Assembly: GCF_025642745.1 (NCBI RefSeq)
Contig: NZ_JANZKP010000023.1
Location: 1 to 52,180 of the forward strand
Length of the DNA stretch: 52,180 bases
Source of the DNA: Cellulomonas sp. RIT-PI-Y
Lineage (GTDB): Bacteria > Actinomycetota > Actinomycetes > Actinomycetales > Cellulomonadaceae
Direction of reading: 5' to 3'
The translations under genes were made by a program, and so were the position numbers. Of this stretch, positions 7,680 through 16,321 are shown piece by piece (the first letter of the stretch is position 1; every line of letters starts with the position of its first letter). Under the pieces are notes generated by a model. The model saw nothing but the letters and a program-made list of their open reading frames with translations. It was not told the origin of the DNA and ran no database searches.

Positions 7680-9923
7680 GTGCTGTCTGCTGTCCTCCGC
7701 GCGTACGCGAACTTCCCCGTCAGTTCCAGGCGCCGGGTGGCGGCCGCGACCGCGACGTCGATGGTCCTCGCCTTGCTGGGCGGTCTGGGCGGACCCGCTG
7801 CCTACGCGGACGACGACGGGTCGCTCGCACCGGCGTCGGGCAGTGCGTTCGACGCCCAGGCCGTCGAACTGCTCGAGCTCGACGGCGTCCAGGCCGTGAC
7901 GGCGGACGACACGGGCACTGTGGTGCTCGCGGTCACCGGGCCGGTCGAGGAGCTGGCGGAACCGGCGGAGGAGTTCGTCGCGGAGCACGACAACGTCGAG
8001 GTCCGAGTGCTGGACGCCCCGTTCGATGCGCTGGCGTCGACGAACCTGGTCGGCGGCGCGGGGTATGTGGCGCTGGCCGGTGACGGGACGGGGTTCCTGT
8101 GCTCGGTCGGGTTCAACGGGTTCTCGCCCGCGGGGCGCCCCGCGGTCATCTCGGCGGGGCACTGCACCGACGGTGGGTCGCTGAGCCAGACGATGCTGAC
8201 GGTTCCGGCCGGTGACACGGCGGGCGGTGGCAGCAACGCGCAGGTGCAGGCGCCGCTGGGGACCTTCGGGTTCTCGCAGTTCGGCGGGGTGGGCAACAGC
8301 TACGGCACCACGGACCGGTATTCGACGGACGTGTCGGTCATCGACGTCACGAACACCGACCTGGTGCTGCCGCCGGTCGTGACGAACTGGCGCACGCCGT
8401 CGGATCTCTCGGCGTCGAGTCGCCCGGTGAACGGGGTGGGCACGGCCCTGGTCGGAGCTCAGGTGGTCAAGTCGGGCCGGACGACCGGGCTGACCGAGGG
8501 CATTGTCGCCTCGTTCGGGTGGGCCAATGTGGACGGTCATCTGGTGTATGGGTTCCAGACCAATGCCCGGGCCATCCAGGGCGACTCCGGCGGTGCGGTG
8601 CTGCAGGGCGGCACAGCGGTCGGCCTGGTGTCGGGCGGCACCACCTCCGGTGGGCAACCGATCATGTGGGCGGCGGACCTGCAGACCGCACTGGCCCGCA
8701 CCGGTGGGTACACCGTGGCGGTGAACGTGCCGGAGCCGGTGGTGACGAGTCCGGCCGCGAACGCCACCGTGGCGTCGGGGTCACTGGTGACCGGTACCGC
8801 CCCGGCGGGGACCGCGCTGGTGGTGCGATCGTCCGCCGGTGAGTCGTTCGAGGTCGCCGTGACGTCGGCCGGGACCTGGTCGTTCCCGGTGGGGACCAGG
8901 ACGGGGACGGTGCGCTACACCCTGACCGCGCGCTCGGGGTACTCGACCTCGAACGCGGTGACGATCTCCTACACCGTCGTGCCGCCGAACGCGTTGCCGA
9001 TCGGGAGCATCGATTCGCTGTCGGCGACAGGGACGAAGCTGACCGTGACGGGCTGGGCGCTGGACCCGGACACGACCGCGTCGATCCAGGTGCATGTGTA
9101 TGTCGACGGCAAACTCGCGAGCGCGGTGACGGCGAACGGGTCGCGGCCGGATGTGGACCGGGCGTACGGCAAGGGCGCCGCGCACGGGTACAGCTGGTCG
9201 TCGACGGTGGCCTACGGCTCGCACACCGTGTGCGTCTACGGGATCGATTCCGCGGGCGGCCCGAACCCCTCGTTGGGTTGCCGGACGGTGTCCGTGACGA
9301 ATGCGTTGCCGATCGGGGCTGTTGATGGTGTGTCGGTGTCGGGGACGAGGCTGTCGGTGTCGGGGTGGGCGTTGGACCCGGACACGACCGCGTCGATCCA
9401 GGTGCACGTCTACGTGGACGGCAAGGCCGTGACCGCCCTGAGCGCGAGCGGGTCGCGGCCGGATGTGGATCGGGTGTACGGCAAGGGTGCCGCCCACGGG
9501 TACAGCTGGTCGTCGACGCTGGCGGTCGGCGATCACACGGTGTGCGTGTACGCGATCGACTCGGCCGGCGGGCCGAACCCGTCGCTGGGGTGCCGGAGAG
9601 TGGTGGTGACGAATGCGTTGCCGATCGGGAGCGTCGACGCGGCGTCGGTGTCGGGGACGAGGCTCACCGTGTCCGGCTGGGCGCTGGACCCGGACACCCG
9701 GGACCCGATCGCGGTGCACGTCTACGTGGACGGAAAGGCCGTGACCGCCCTGACCGCGAGCGGGTCGCGGCCGGATGTGGATCGGGTGTACGGCAAGGGT
9801 GCCGCGCACGGGTACTCCGGGACCGCGACGGTGTCCGCCGGTCGTCATCAGGTGTGCGTCTACGCGATCGACTCGGCGGGGGGAGTCAACCCTCTGCTCG
9901 GCTGCCGGAGCGCGGTGGGCTGA
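7680..9923 (+). CDS. Secreted trypsin-like serine protease (S1 family) with three C-terminal repeats
   Basis: The 747-residue protein is an exported chymotrypsin-fold protease. With the GTG start at 7680 the signal peptide is 43 residues (RRR, hydrophobic VLALLGGLGG, cleavage near AYADDD). A short acidic propeptide follows. The catalytic triad is His161 (SAGHC), Asp217 (STDVSV) and Ser303 (GDSGG). After residue ~345 there is an Ig-like linker (EPVVTSPAANATVASGS), then three near-identical 104-residue repeats, each with GWALDPDT, VHVYVDGK, GSRPDV and a VC..I/Y..C pair suggesting a disulfide. An in-frame ATG at 7602 is possible, but the added 26 residues look non-coding and would make an overlong signal peptide. 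The gene stands alone after a terminator. Confidence 0.9.
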   Translation: MLSAVLRAYANFPVSSRRRVAAATATSMVLALLGGLGGPAAYADDDGSLAPASGSAFDAQAVELLELDGVQAVTADDTGTVVLAVTGPVEELAEPAEEFVAEHDNVEVRVLDAPFDALASTNLVGGAGYVALAGDGTGFLCSVGFNGFSPAGRPAVISAGHCTDGGSLSQTMLTVPAGDTAGGGSNAQVQAPLGTFGFSQFGGVGNSYGTTDRYSTDVSVIDVTNTDLVLPPVVTNWRTPSDLSASSRPVNGVGTALVGAQVVKSGRTTGLTEGIVASFGWANVDGHLVYGFQTNARAIQGDSGGAVLQGGTAVGLVSGGTTSGGQPIMWAADLQTALARTGGYTVAVNVPEPVVTSPAANATVASGSLVTGTAPAGTALVVRSSAGESFEVAVTSAGTWSFPVGTRTGTVRYTLTARSGYSTSNAVTISYTVVPPNALPIGSIDSLSATGTKLTVTGWALDPDTTASIQVHVYVDGKLASAVTANGSRPDVDRAYGKGAAHGYSWSSTVAYGSHTVCVYGIDSAGGPNPSLGCRTVSVTNALPIGAVDGVSVSGTRLSVSGWALDPDTTASIQVHVYVDGKAVTALSASGSRPDVDRVYGKGAAHGYSWSSTLAVGDHTVCVYAIDSAGGPNPSLGCRRVVVTNALPIGSVDAASVSGTRLTVSGWALDPDTRDPIAVHVYVDGKAVTALTASGSRPDVDRVYGKGAAHGYSGTATVSAGRHQVCVYAIDSAGGVNPLLGCRSAVG
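8988..9923 (+). repeat. Three tandem 312-bp in-frame repeats in the protease C-terminus
   Basis: Units run 8988-9299, 9300-9611 and 9612-9923. Each begins with Asn-Ala-Leu-Pro-Ile-Gly and has the same 104-codon period. Blocks such as GTTCGTCGGGG-free stretches coding GSRPDVDR(A/V)YGKGAAHGYS are almost identical at the DNA level between units 2 and 3, consistent with recent duplication or gene conversion. Confidence 0.9.
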
Positions 9924-9944
9924 GCGGCCCCGGCGGGACGGCTC

Positions 9945-10454
9945 TCAGGAGTTCCGCGCACCACCCCGCCGCCGCGCCCGCGCCGACCGCGGCGGCGCCT
10001 CCCGCAGATGGTCCCGCGCAAGACCCAGCACCCGGGCCAGCTGGTCGACGTCCCCGTCCGACAGCCCCGCGAACAACAGCTCCCGCACGGCCGCGACGTG
10101 TCCCGGGAACACCGCCGCCAGCACGTCACGCCCCGCGTCGGTGAGGCTGACCACGACGCTGCGCTCGTCCTCCGGTGAGGGTGCCCGGGTGACCAGTCCG
10201 CGGTCCTCGAGCACCTGCGCCTGATAGGTCAGCCCGCTGCGGCTGTAGACCACGCCGTCCGCCAGGTCGGTCATCCGCTGCTGCCCGCCGGGGGCGTCGC
10301 CGAGCCGGGCGAGCAGCTGGAACTGCACGTAGCTGAGCCCGCCGACGTCGCGGAGCTGCTTCTCGACCGCGTGGCGCAGCAGGCTGCTGACCTCGGTGAG
10401 GGCGAAGTACGCCTCGAGCTGGGTCGATGTGAGCCGCGGGTGTGCCTCGTCCAT
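9945..10454 (-). CDS. MarR-family transcriptional regulator
   Basis: The 169-residue protein is a MarR-type winged-helix regulator. The HTH spans about residues 55-90 (LSYVQFQLLARLGDAPGG then MTDLADGVVYSRSGLTYQAQVLE), and the wing contains the DERSVVVSLTDAGR signature at about 95-110. N- and C-terminal helices for dimerisation flank it. The C-terminal tail is Arg-rich. It is divergent from the quinone-oxidoreductase-like gene across a 92-bp region holding two GCTTCGAAT elements, the expected place for autoregulation. The effector is unknown; oxidative or electrophile sensing is a common role in such pairs. Confidence 0.92.
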   Translation of the reverse strand: MDEAHPRLTSTQLEAYFALTEVSSLLRHAVEKQLRDVGGLSYVQFQLLARLGDAPGGQQRMTDLADGVVYSRSGLTYQAQVLEDRGLVTRAPSPEDERSVVVSLTDAGRDVLAAVFPGHVAAVRELLFAGLSDGDVDQLARVLGLARDHLREAPPRSARARRRGGARNS

Positions 10455-10473
10455 GTCCTCAGACTACCCCCTT

Positions 10474-10526
10474 GCTTCGAATTCGTAGCGGTGCTAGCTT
10501 CTCGGTATTCGCTTCGAATCCGAAGC
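10474..10526. promoter_or_regulatory. Putative MarR operator pair
   Basis: GCTTCGAAT occurs at 10474-10482 and again at 10511-10519. The second copy is part of a palindrome, GCTTCG-AATC-CGAAGC, at 10511-10526. Both lie between the divergent MarR and oxidoreductase starts and are AT-richer than their surroundings. Confidence 0.6.
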
Positions 10527-10546
10527 AACTAGTGAGGAGCAGAACG

Positions 10547-11479
10547 ATGCGAGCAGTCAGGTTCCAGAAGTTCGGCGGTCCCGAGGTGCTGGAGATCGTC
10601 GAGGTCGAGCGGCCCGAGCCGGATGCCGGGCAGGTGCGGCTGCGGGTGGCCGCGTCGGCGTTCAGCGCGGCGGACGACGGGATGCGGGCCGGCTTCCTGC
10701 CGATCCCGGTCCAGCTCCCGCACGTGCCGGGCTACGACGTGTCGGGGGTGGTCGACGCGGTGGGCGACGGCGTCGAGGGGCTGCCGGTCGGGACCGCGGT
10801 GATCGGGTTCCTGCCGATGGAGGCGGACGGCGGCGCCGCGGAGTACGTGATCGCCCCGGCGGACGCGGTCGTCCCGGCCCCCACGACGATCCCGCTGGCC
10901 GACGCGGCCGCGCTGCCGTCGGTGGCGCTGACCGCGTGGCAGGCGCTGGTGGACGACGGCGGGCTGCGGTCCGGTCAGCGGGTGCTGATCGTCGGCGCGG
11001 GCGGGGTGGTCGGGAAGTACGCGATCGCCCTGGCCAAGCGTGCCGGGGCGCAGGTGATCGCGACCGCGAGCCCGCGGAGCGCGGATGCGGTCCGGGCGGC
11101 CGGTGCCGACCGGATCATCGACCGCACCACGACCGAGGTGCTGGACGCGGTCGACGAGCAGGTCGACGTGCTGCTCAACCTCGCGCCGATCGACCCCGCG
11201 GAGTTCGCCGGGCTGGTGACGCTGGTGCGGGACGGCGGAGCGGTGGTCAGCACCACGGCCTGGATGACGACGCCGGACGACGCCGAGCGGGGAGTGCGGG
11301 CGGCGACGGTGTTCGTGCTGCCGAACCGGGAGCGGCTGGCGGAGCTGGTGTCGCTGGTGGACCAGGGCGCGCTGCGGGTCGAGGTGACCCGGCGGATCAC
11401 GCTGGACGAGCTGCCGGCGCTGCACGCGGAGGCCGCGGCGGGACGGATCCCGGGGAAGGTCGTGGTGCTGCCGGCATGA
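10547..11479 (+). CDS. NADP-dependent quinone-oxidoreductase-like enzyme (zinc-independent MDR family)
   Basis: The 310-residue protein is a medium-chain reductase of the quinone oxidoreductase branch. The GroES-like N-terminal domain includes HVPGYDVSGVVDAVGDGV (~residues 61-80). The Rossmann motif GAGGVVGKYAI is at about 148-158. The zinc-ligand cysteines of alcohol dehydrogenases are absent, as is normal for this branch. A strong GAGGAG ribosome site precedes the ATG. It is divergent from, and probably repressed by, the MarR protein. Likely role is NADPH-dependent reduction of quinones or reactive enones; substrate unassigned. Confidence 0.9.
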   Translation: MRAVRFQKFGGPEVLEIVEVERPEPDAGQVRLRVAASAFSAADDGMRAGFLPIPVQLPHVPGYDVSGVVDAVGDGVEGLPVGTAVIGFLPMEADGGAAEYVIAPADAVVPAPTTIPLADAAALPSVALTAWQALVDDGGLRSGQRVLIVGAGGVVGKYAIALAKRAGAQVIATASPRSADAVRAAGADRIIDRTTTEVLDAVDEQVDVLLNLAPIDPAEFAGLVTLVRDGGAVVSTTAWMTTPDDAERGVRAATVFVLPNRERLAELVSLVDQGALRVEVTRRITLDELPALHAEAAAGRIPGKVVVLPA

Positions 11480-11555
11480 CGCGGGCTCGTGTGGCGCTGC
11501 CGTCGGGTCCGGGCGACCCTGGCGGCAGCCCACTCCGCACGGCAGAGGAGTCCCT

Positions 11556-12623
11556 GTGACCGACGACGACGAGACCAGCACCGCCCGGGCCGACGCCCCG
11601 GAACCGGATGACCCGCGCAAGCCGGATTCCCCCGGCGACCTGACCAAGCGCTCCTGGGGCTACGTGCTGCGCACCACGGTGCGGGAGTTCGGCCACGACC
11701 AGTGCACGGACCTCGCCGCCGCGCTGACGTACTACGCGGTGCTGGCGATCGCGCCGGGCCTGCTGGCGGTGGTGTCGATCCTCGGACTGGTGGGGGACGG
11801 GCAGCAGCTGGTCGAGGACCTGGTGTCGACGGCGGCCGGGATCGTGGGGCAGGACACCGCGCAGGACACCCTGAAGCCGATCCTGGACAACATCTCCAAC
11901 TCGCCCGGCGCCGGGCTGACCTTCGTCGTCTCGCTGGTGGTCGCGCTGTGGTCCGCCTCCGGTTACGTGACCGCGTTCAGCCGCGGGATCAACCGGGTGT
12001 ACGAGATCGACGAGGGACGGCCGATCTGGAAGCTGCGCCCGGTGCTCCTGGTGGTGACCCTGGTGCTGGTGCTGTTCGCGGTGGTGATCGTGGTCGCCGT
12101 GGTGCTGTCGGGGGACATCGCCGAGCAGGTGGGTGAGGCGATCGGGCTCAGCGCGGTCGCGGTGACGGTCTGGGACATCGCCAAGTGGCCGGTGGTGCTG
12201 GCGCTGGTGGTGCTGGCCGTCGCGATCCTCTACTACTTCACCCCGAACGTGCGGCAGCCGAAGTTCCGCTGGATGAGCGTCGGCGCCCTGCTCGCCGTGG
12301 TGGTGTGGATCGTGGCCTCGGTCGGCTTCGGGCTCTACGTCGCGAACTTCGGGTCGTACGGCAGCACCTACGGGTCGCTGGCGGGCGTGATCATCCTGCT
12401 GCTGTGGCTGTGGATCACGAATCTCGCTCTGCTGTTCGGCGCGGAGCTGGACGCGGAGGTCGAGCGCGGGCGCGAGCTGCAGGGCGGGATCGAGGCCGAG
12501 CGCACGATCCAGCTCCCGCCCCGGGACACCCGGGCCAGTGACAAGAAGCAGGCCAAGCGCGAGGAGGACGTGCGTCGCGGCCGCCGGTTGCGGGAGTCGC
12601 GGCGGGACCGGCCGCGGCACTAG
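11556..12623 (+). CDS. YihY/virulence factor BrkB family membrane protein
   Basis: The 355-residue protein belongs to the YihY family (once called ribonuclease BN). The hallmark block [20 protein letters not shown] lies near residues 50-70, followed by the conserved [16 protein letters not shown] at about 130-145. About six membrane helices follow, ending in [21 protein letters not shown] near 285-305, a family signature. N- and C-terminal tails are charged and cytoplasmic. A GTG start at 11556 is preceded by AGAGGAG. Its biochemical function is unknown in general. It follows the oxidoreductase by 76 bases. Confidence 0.92.
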   Translation: MTDDDETSTARADAPEPDDPRKPDSPGDLTKRSWGYVLRTTVREFGHDQCTDLAAALTYYAVLAIAPGLLAVVSILGLVGDGQQLVEDLVSTAAGIVGQDTAQDTLKPILDNISNSPGAGLTFVVSLVVALWSASGYVTAFSRGINRVYEIDEGRPIWKLRPVLLVVTLVLVLFAVVIVVAVVLSGDIAEQVGEAIGLSAVAVTVWDIAKWPVVLALVVLAVAILYYFTPNVRQPKFRWMSVGALLAVVVWIVASVGFGLYVANFGSYGSTYGSLAGVIILLLWLWITNLALLFGAELDAEVERGRELQGGIEAERTIQLPPRDTRASDKKQAKREEDVRRGRRLRESRRDRPRH

Positions 12624-12711
12624 GGCGTCGGCTGGGGGGTTCCGCCACACCCTCCCTCCCCGGGGTCGATCTGCTTACCGTGACCGTGCAACCCACTTCT
12701 CTGGAGGCCCT

Positions 12712-13755
12712 GTGCTCACCGTCAACGCCTATGCCGCGACGTCCCCGACCGACCCGCTGGTCCCCACCACGATCCAGCGCCGCGACGTCGGACCGACCGA
12801 CGTGCTGATCGCCATCCGCTACGCCGGGATCTGCCACTCCGACATCCACACCGTCCGCGGCGACTGGGGCCCGATCGCGTACCCGCAGGTGGTCGGCCAC
12901 GAGATCGTCGGCGAGGTGGTCGAGGTCGGCGCCGAGGTCTCCCGGCACGCGGTCGGCGACCGGGTCGGCGTCGGCTGCATGGTCAACTCCTGCCGCGAGT
13001 GCGAGAACTGCCGGGCCGGGATGGAGAACTACTGCCTGCGCGGCAACACGCAGACCTACGCCTCGGTCGACCGGGACGGCACCGTGACCCAGGGCGGGTA
13101 CTCCACCCACGTGGTCGTCGACCAGGACTTCGTGCTCCGGGTGCCGGAGGCGATCCCCTACGAGGCGGCCGCGCCGCTGCTGTGCGCCGGGATCACCACG
13201 TACTCGCCGCTGGCGCACTGGAACGCCGGGCCGGGCAAGCGGGTCGCAGTGGTCGGGATGGGCGGCCTCGGGCACCTGGCGGTCAAGCTCGCGGTCGCGA
13301 TGGGCGCCGAGGTCACCGTGCTGTCCCAGTCGCTGTCCAAGGAGGCCGACGGCCGCCGGTTCGGGGCGTCCGGCTACTACGCGACCAGTGACCCGGCGAC
13401 CTTCGAGGCGCTGGCGAACACCTTCGACCTGATCGTGAACACTGTGAGCGCGCCGCTCGACCTGGGCGCCTACCTGCGGCTGCTGCGACTGGACGGGACC
13501 ATGGTGAACGTGGGCGCCCCGCCGGAGCCGCTGCCGATCCAGGTGTTCACGCTGTTCGGCAACCGGCGGACCTTCGCCGGGTCCAGCATCGGGTCGATCG
13601 CGGAGACCCAGGAGATGCTCGACTTCTGCGCCGAGCACGGCATCGCGACCGAGATCGAGCTGATCGACGCGGCCGGGATCAATGACGCCTACGAGCGCGT
13701 GCTGCGCTCGGACGTGCGGTACCGGTTCGTCATCGACACCGCGACGCTGGGCTGA
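12712..13755 (+). CDS. Zinc-dependent NAD(P)-dependent alcohol dehydrogenase (YahK/CAD type)
   Basis: The 347-residue protein is a class of MDR related to YahK and cinnamyl alcohol dehydrogenase, reducing aldehydes with NADPH. Catalytic zinc ligands are in GICHSD and GHE, and the structural-zinc cysteines are complete in [15 protein letters not shown]. The cofactor motif is [11 protein letters not shown] at about residues 178-188. The start is the GTG at 12712, preceded by TGGAGG; the frame upstream overlaps the end of the YihY gene and lacks family similarity. It ends before a bidirectional terminator. Confidence 0.92.
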   Translation: MLTVNAYAATSPTDPLVPTTIQRRDVGPTDVLIAIRYAGICHSDIHTVRGDWGPIAYPQVVGHEIVGEVVEVGAEVSRHAVGDRVGVGCMVNSCRECENCRAGMENYCLRGNTQTYASVDRDGTVTQGGYSTHVVVDQDFVLRVPEAIPYEAAAPLLCAGITTYSPLAHWNAGPGKRVAVVGMGGLGHLAVKLAVAMGAEVTVLSQSLSKEADGRRFGASGYYATSDPATFEALANTFDLIVNTVSAPLDLGAYLRLLRLDGTMVNVGAPPEPLPIQVFTLFGNRRTFAGSSIGSIAETQEMLDFCAEHGIATEIELIDAAGINDAYERVLRSDVRYRFVIDTATLG

Positions 13756-13761
13756 GCGCGG

Positions 13762-13806
13762 ACGACGACGGCCCGGCGCCCCTCGGGGGAGCCGGGCCGT
13801 CGTCGT
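13762..13806. terminator. Bidirectional terminator between convergent dehydrogenases
   Basis: Perfect 16-bp arms (ACGACGACGGCCCGGC and its complement) enclose a 13-nt loop. It lies in the 60-bp gap between the convergent alcohol dehydrogenase and idonate-dehydrogenase-like genes. Confidence 0.9.
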
Positions 13807-13815
13807 GCTCCGGGG

Positions 13816-14847
13816 TCAGGCGGTGCCGGACAGCCGGAGCATCACCTTGCTGCTGCCGGTGGACCGGTCGGCCGCGGTGCGCATCGCGGTCTCGGCGTCC
13901 GCCAGGTCGAAGACGTGGGTCATCAGCGGGTCGACGTCCAGGCCGTCGGCCAGCGCGGTGAGTGCCTCGTCCACCTCCTCCGCGAACCGGTAGGAGCCGA
14001 TCCAGGTCAGCTCGCGGGTGATGAGGTCGCCCAGCACGGCGGTGATCTCGGTGCCGGGCAGGTTGCCGACCTGGACCACCGTGCCGCCCTTCGCGGTGGC
14101 GTGCAGCACGGCGCCCAGCGCGGCCGGGACGCCGGATGCCTCGACCACCACCGTGACGTCCTCCGGCAGCGCCTCGGTCCGGAGGTCGACCGTGCGGTCG
14201 GCGCCCATCGCGCGTGCCACGGCCAGGGCCGCGGGGGAGACGTCGGCGGCGATCACCTCGGACGCTCCGGCCCGCCGGGCGGCGGCGACCACCAGGGAGC
14301 CGATCGGCCCGGCGCCGTTCACCAGCACGGCGCGGCCCTGGAGGTCGGGCACCCGGCCCACCGCGTGGATCGCCACGGCCAGCGGCTCGGCGAGTGCGGC
14401 GCGGCGGGTGTCGACACCGTCCGGCAGAACCCGCACCTGGCCGGCCGGCACCGCGCGCAGTTCGCTGAACCCGCCGTCGGTGTGCGGGTCGAAGGCGGCG
14501 GAACCGAAGTACCGGACCCGGGGGTAGAGGTTGGTGCGTCCCGCCAGCCGCTCCGGCATCCGGCCGTCGCCGACCAGCTGGGCGGGCTGGAAGGTGACCG
14601 CCGTGCCGATCTCCAGTCCCGTGACCCCTGCGCCGAGCGCGGTGATCCGGCCCGCCACCTCGTGACCGAGCACCATCGGCTGCCGCAGCACCGCGGTGCC
14701 GGAGCGGCCGTGCCGCCAGTAGGCGAGGTCGGAGCCGCAGATCCCGCCCCACTCCATCGCGACCAGCACCTCGCCGGGGCCGGCGGTGGGGTCGGGCAGC
14801 TCGTCGACCCGGAGGTCGTCGGCACCGTGGACGACGACGGCCCTCAC
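13816..14847 (-). CDS. L-idonate 5-dehydrogenase-like zinc alcohol dehydrogenase lacking the structural-zinc cysteines
   Basis: The 343-residue MDR protein resembles L-idonate 5-dehydrogenases, which oxidise L-idonate to 5-ketogluconate. The catalytic-zinc side is present: GICGSDLAYWRHG at about 34-46 and GHEVAG at about 62-67. RYFGSAAFDPHTDGGFSE matches the idonate branch, and the NAD motif is NGAGPIGS. The lobe that normally carries four structural-zinc cysteines (about residues 90-115) has none (PAQLVGDGRMPERLAG). GTG at 14847 overlaps the stop of the upstream carrier by 4 nt (GTGA), so translation is coupled. Last gene of the uronate/aldonate operon. Confidence 0.85.
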   Translation of the reverse strand: MRAVVVHGADDLRVDELPDPTAGPGEVLVAMEWGGICGSDLAYWRHGRSGTAVLRQPMVLGHEVAGRITALGAGVTGLEIGTAVTFQPAQLVGDGRMPERLAGRTNLYPRVRYFGSAAFDPHTDGGFSELRAVPAGQVRVLPDGVDTRRAALAEPLAVAIHAVGRVPDLQGRAVLVNGAGPIGSLVVAAARRAGASEVIAADVSPAALAVARAMGADRTVDLRTEALPEDVTVVVEASGVPAALGAVLHATAKGGTVVQVGNLPGTEITAVLGDLITRELTWIGSYRFAEEVDEALTALADGLDVDPLMTHVFDLADAETAMRTAADRSTGSSKVMLRLSGTA

Positions 14848-16223
14848 AGCGCGTCCTCCAGCCGGGTCAGGTCGCGACCGCGGACCTCGGGCATCAGGAA
14901 GGCGCCGACCAGGCCGATGCCCGAGTAGACCACCAGCATGATCGCCAGCGGCCACCAGGAGTGGAACAGCGCGGTGAGCGAGGCCGCGATGATCGGCCCG
15001 ATCGCGGTGGACAGGATGCCGCCCACCTCCTTGGCGACCGCGAGCTGGGTGAACCGGGTGCGCGCGCCGAACAGCTCCGCCATCGTGACCGACTCCAGGG
15101 AGAACAGGGCCAGCACGCTGACGTTGTGCAGCACGATGATGCCCAGGATGATCCCGACCGAGGCCGGCGCGCCGATCAGGGCCATGCCCGGGATGGCCAG
15201 CAGCGCGGACGCCGCCAGGAACGCCAGGTACAGCGGACGGCGCCCGTACCTGTCGGAGAGCCAGCCGACCAGCGGGACGGTCAGGAAGCCGACCGCCGAG
15301 GAGATCAGGATCGCGTTGGTCGGGACGGTCTTGGACCGGCCGAGCTCGGTCACCAGGTAGGCGACCAGGAAGGTCTGGATGAGCCCCGAGTTCCCGGCCT
15401 GGCCGAAGCGGAGCATCAGGGCGACGAAGAACGCGCGCCCCTTGCGCTGACCGAGCAGCGCCTGCGCGGCGTCGTCGTTCTGTGCGGCACGGGCCTTGAG
15501 CTCGTCGGCGGTCAGGGCCTTGCCGTCGACCACGTCCGGCCGGTCCTCGAAGACCGGGGACTCCTTGAGGTGGGACCGGATCCACAGCGCCAGGAACAGC
15601 ACCAGGAACGAGGCGAGGAACGGGATGCGCCAGCCCCAGCTCAGCAGCTGGTCCTCGCTGAGCAGCGCCACCAGCAGCGCCCACAGACCGGTGGCGACCA
15701 GGGTCGCCGAGTTCGTGCCGAGCGCCACCAGCGAGCCGATCAGGCCGCGCCGGGTCCGCGGTGCGTACTCGGCCAGCATGGTGGTCGCGCCGGCGATCTC
15801 GGCACCGGCACCGAAACCCTGGATCAGCCGCAGCGTGACCAGGAGGATCGGGGCGAGGACGCCGACCTGCGCATAGGTGGGCAGCGCGCCGATCAGCGTG
15901 GTGGCGACGCCCATCAGGGCGATGGTGAAGAACAGCACCCCCTTGCGGCCGACCCGGTCGCCGATCCGCCCGAAGACGAAGGCGCCGAGCAGGCGGGCGC
16001 CGTAGCCGACGCCGTAGGTCGCCATCGCCAGGATGATCCCGATGCCGGGGGCGGTGTCGGGGAAGAACAGCGGCGTGAACACCAGGGCCGCCGCCAGGGA
16101 GTAGAGCTGGAAGTCCAGGAACTCCAGTGCGGTCCCGAGCCAGCCGGAGACGGCCGCCCGGGTCAGGTCGGAGGTGGACCGCCGGGCCTTGCCCGGTTCG
16201 GTGCGTGCCTCGCTCGATGTCAT
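14844..16223 (-). CDS. MFS transporter, metabolite:H+ symporter (MHS) type
   Basis: The 459-residue protein is a 12-helix major facilitator. Features of the MHS subfamily are visible: WLGTALEFLDFQLYSLAAAL at the first helix, GRIGDRVGRKG between helices 2 and 3, RLIQGFGAGAEIAGA in helix 4 and the SDRYGRRP repeat between helices 8 and 9. A ~60-residue charged loop (residues ~225-275) separates the halves. An AAAGGAG site precedes the ATG. By context, between ManD/fructuronate-reductase-like genes and an idonate-like dehydrogenase, it probably imports a hexuronate or aldonate; that is inference. Confidence 0.92.
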   Translation of the reverse strand: MTSSEARTEPGKARRSTSDLTRAAVSGWLGTALEFLDFQLYSLAAALVFTPLFFPDTAPGIGIILAMATYGVGYGARLLGAFVFGRIGDRVGRKGVLFFTIALMGVATTLIGALPTYAQVGVLAPILLVTLRLIQGFGAGAEIAGATTMLAEYAPRTRRGLIGSLVALGTNSATLVATGLWALLVALLSEDQLLSWGWRIPFLASFLVLFLALWIRSHLKESPVFEDRPDVVDGKALTADELKARAAQNDDAAQALLGQRKGRAFFVALMLRFGQAGNSGLIQTFLVAYLVTELGRSKTVPTNAILISSAVGFLTVPLVGWLSDRYGRRPLYLAFLAASALLAIPGMALIGAPASVGIILGIIVLHNVSVLALFSLESVTMAELFGARTRFTQLAVAKEVGGILSTAIGPIIAASLTALFHSWWPLAIMLVVYSGIGLVGAFLMPEVRGRDLTRLEDAL

Positions 16224-16321
16224 CGGTGCTCCTTTGCGTGCCGATCGGAGGGAATTCTCGCCCGGGGGCCGGGACGACGAGGTCGTCCACGGGCCGGACG
16301 GGGCGCGGTGGCGCACCCGGG

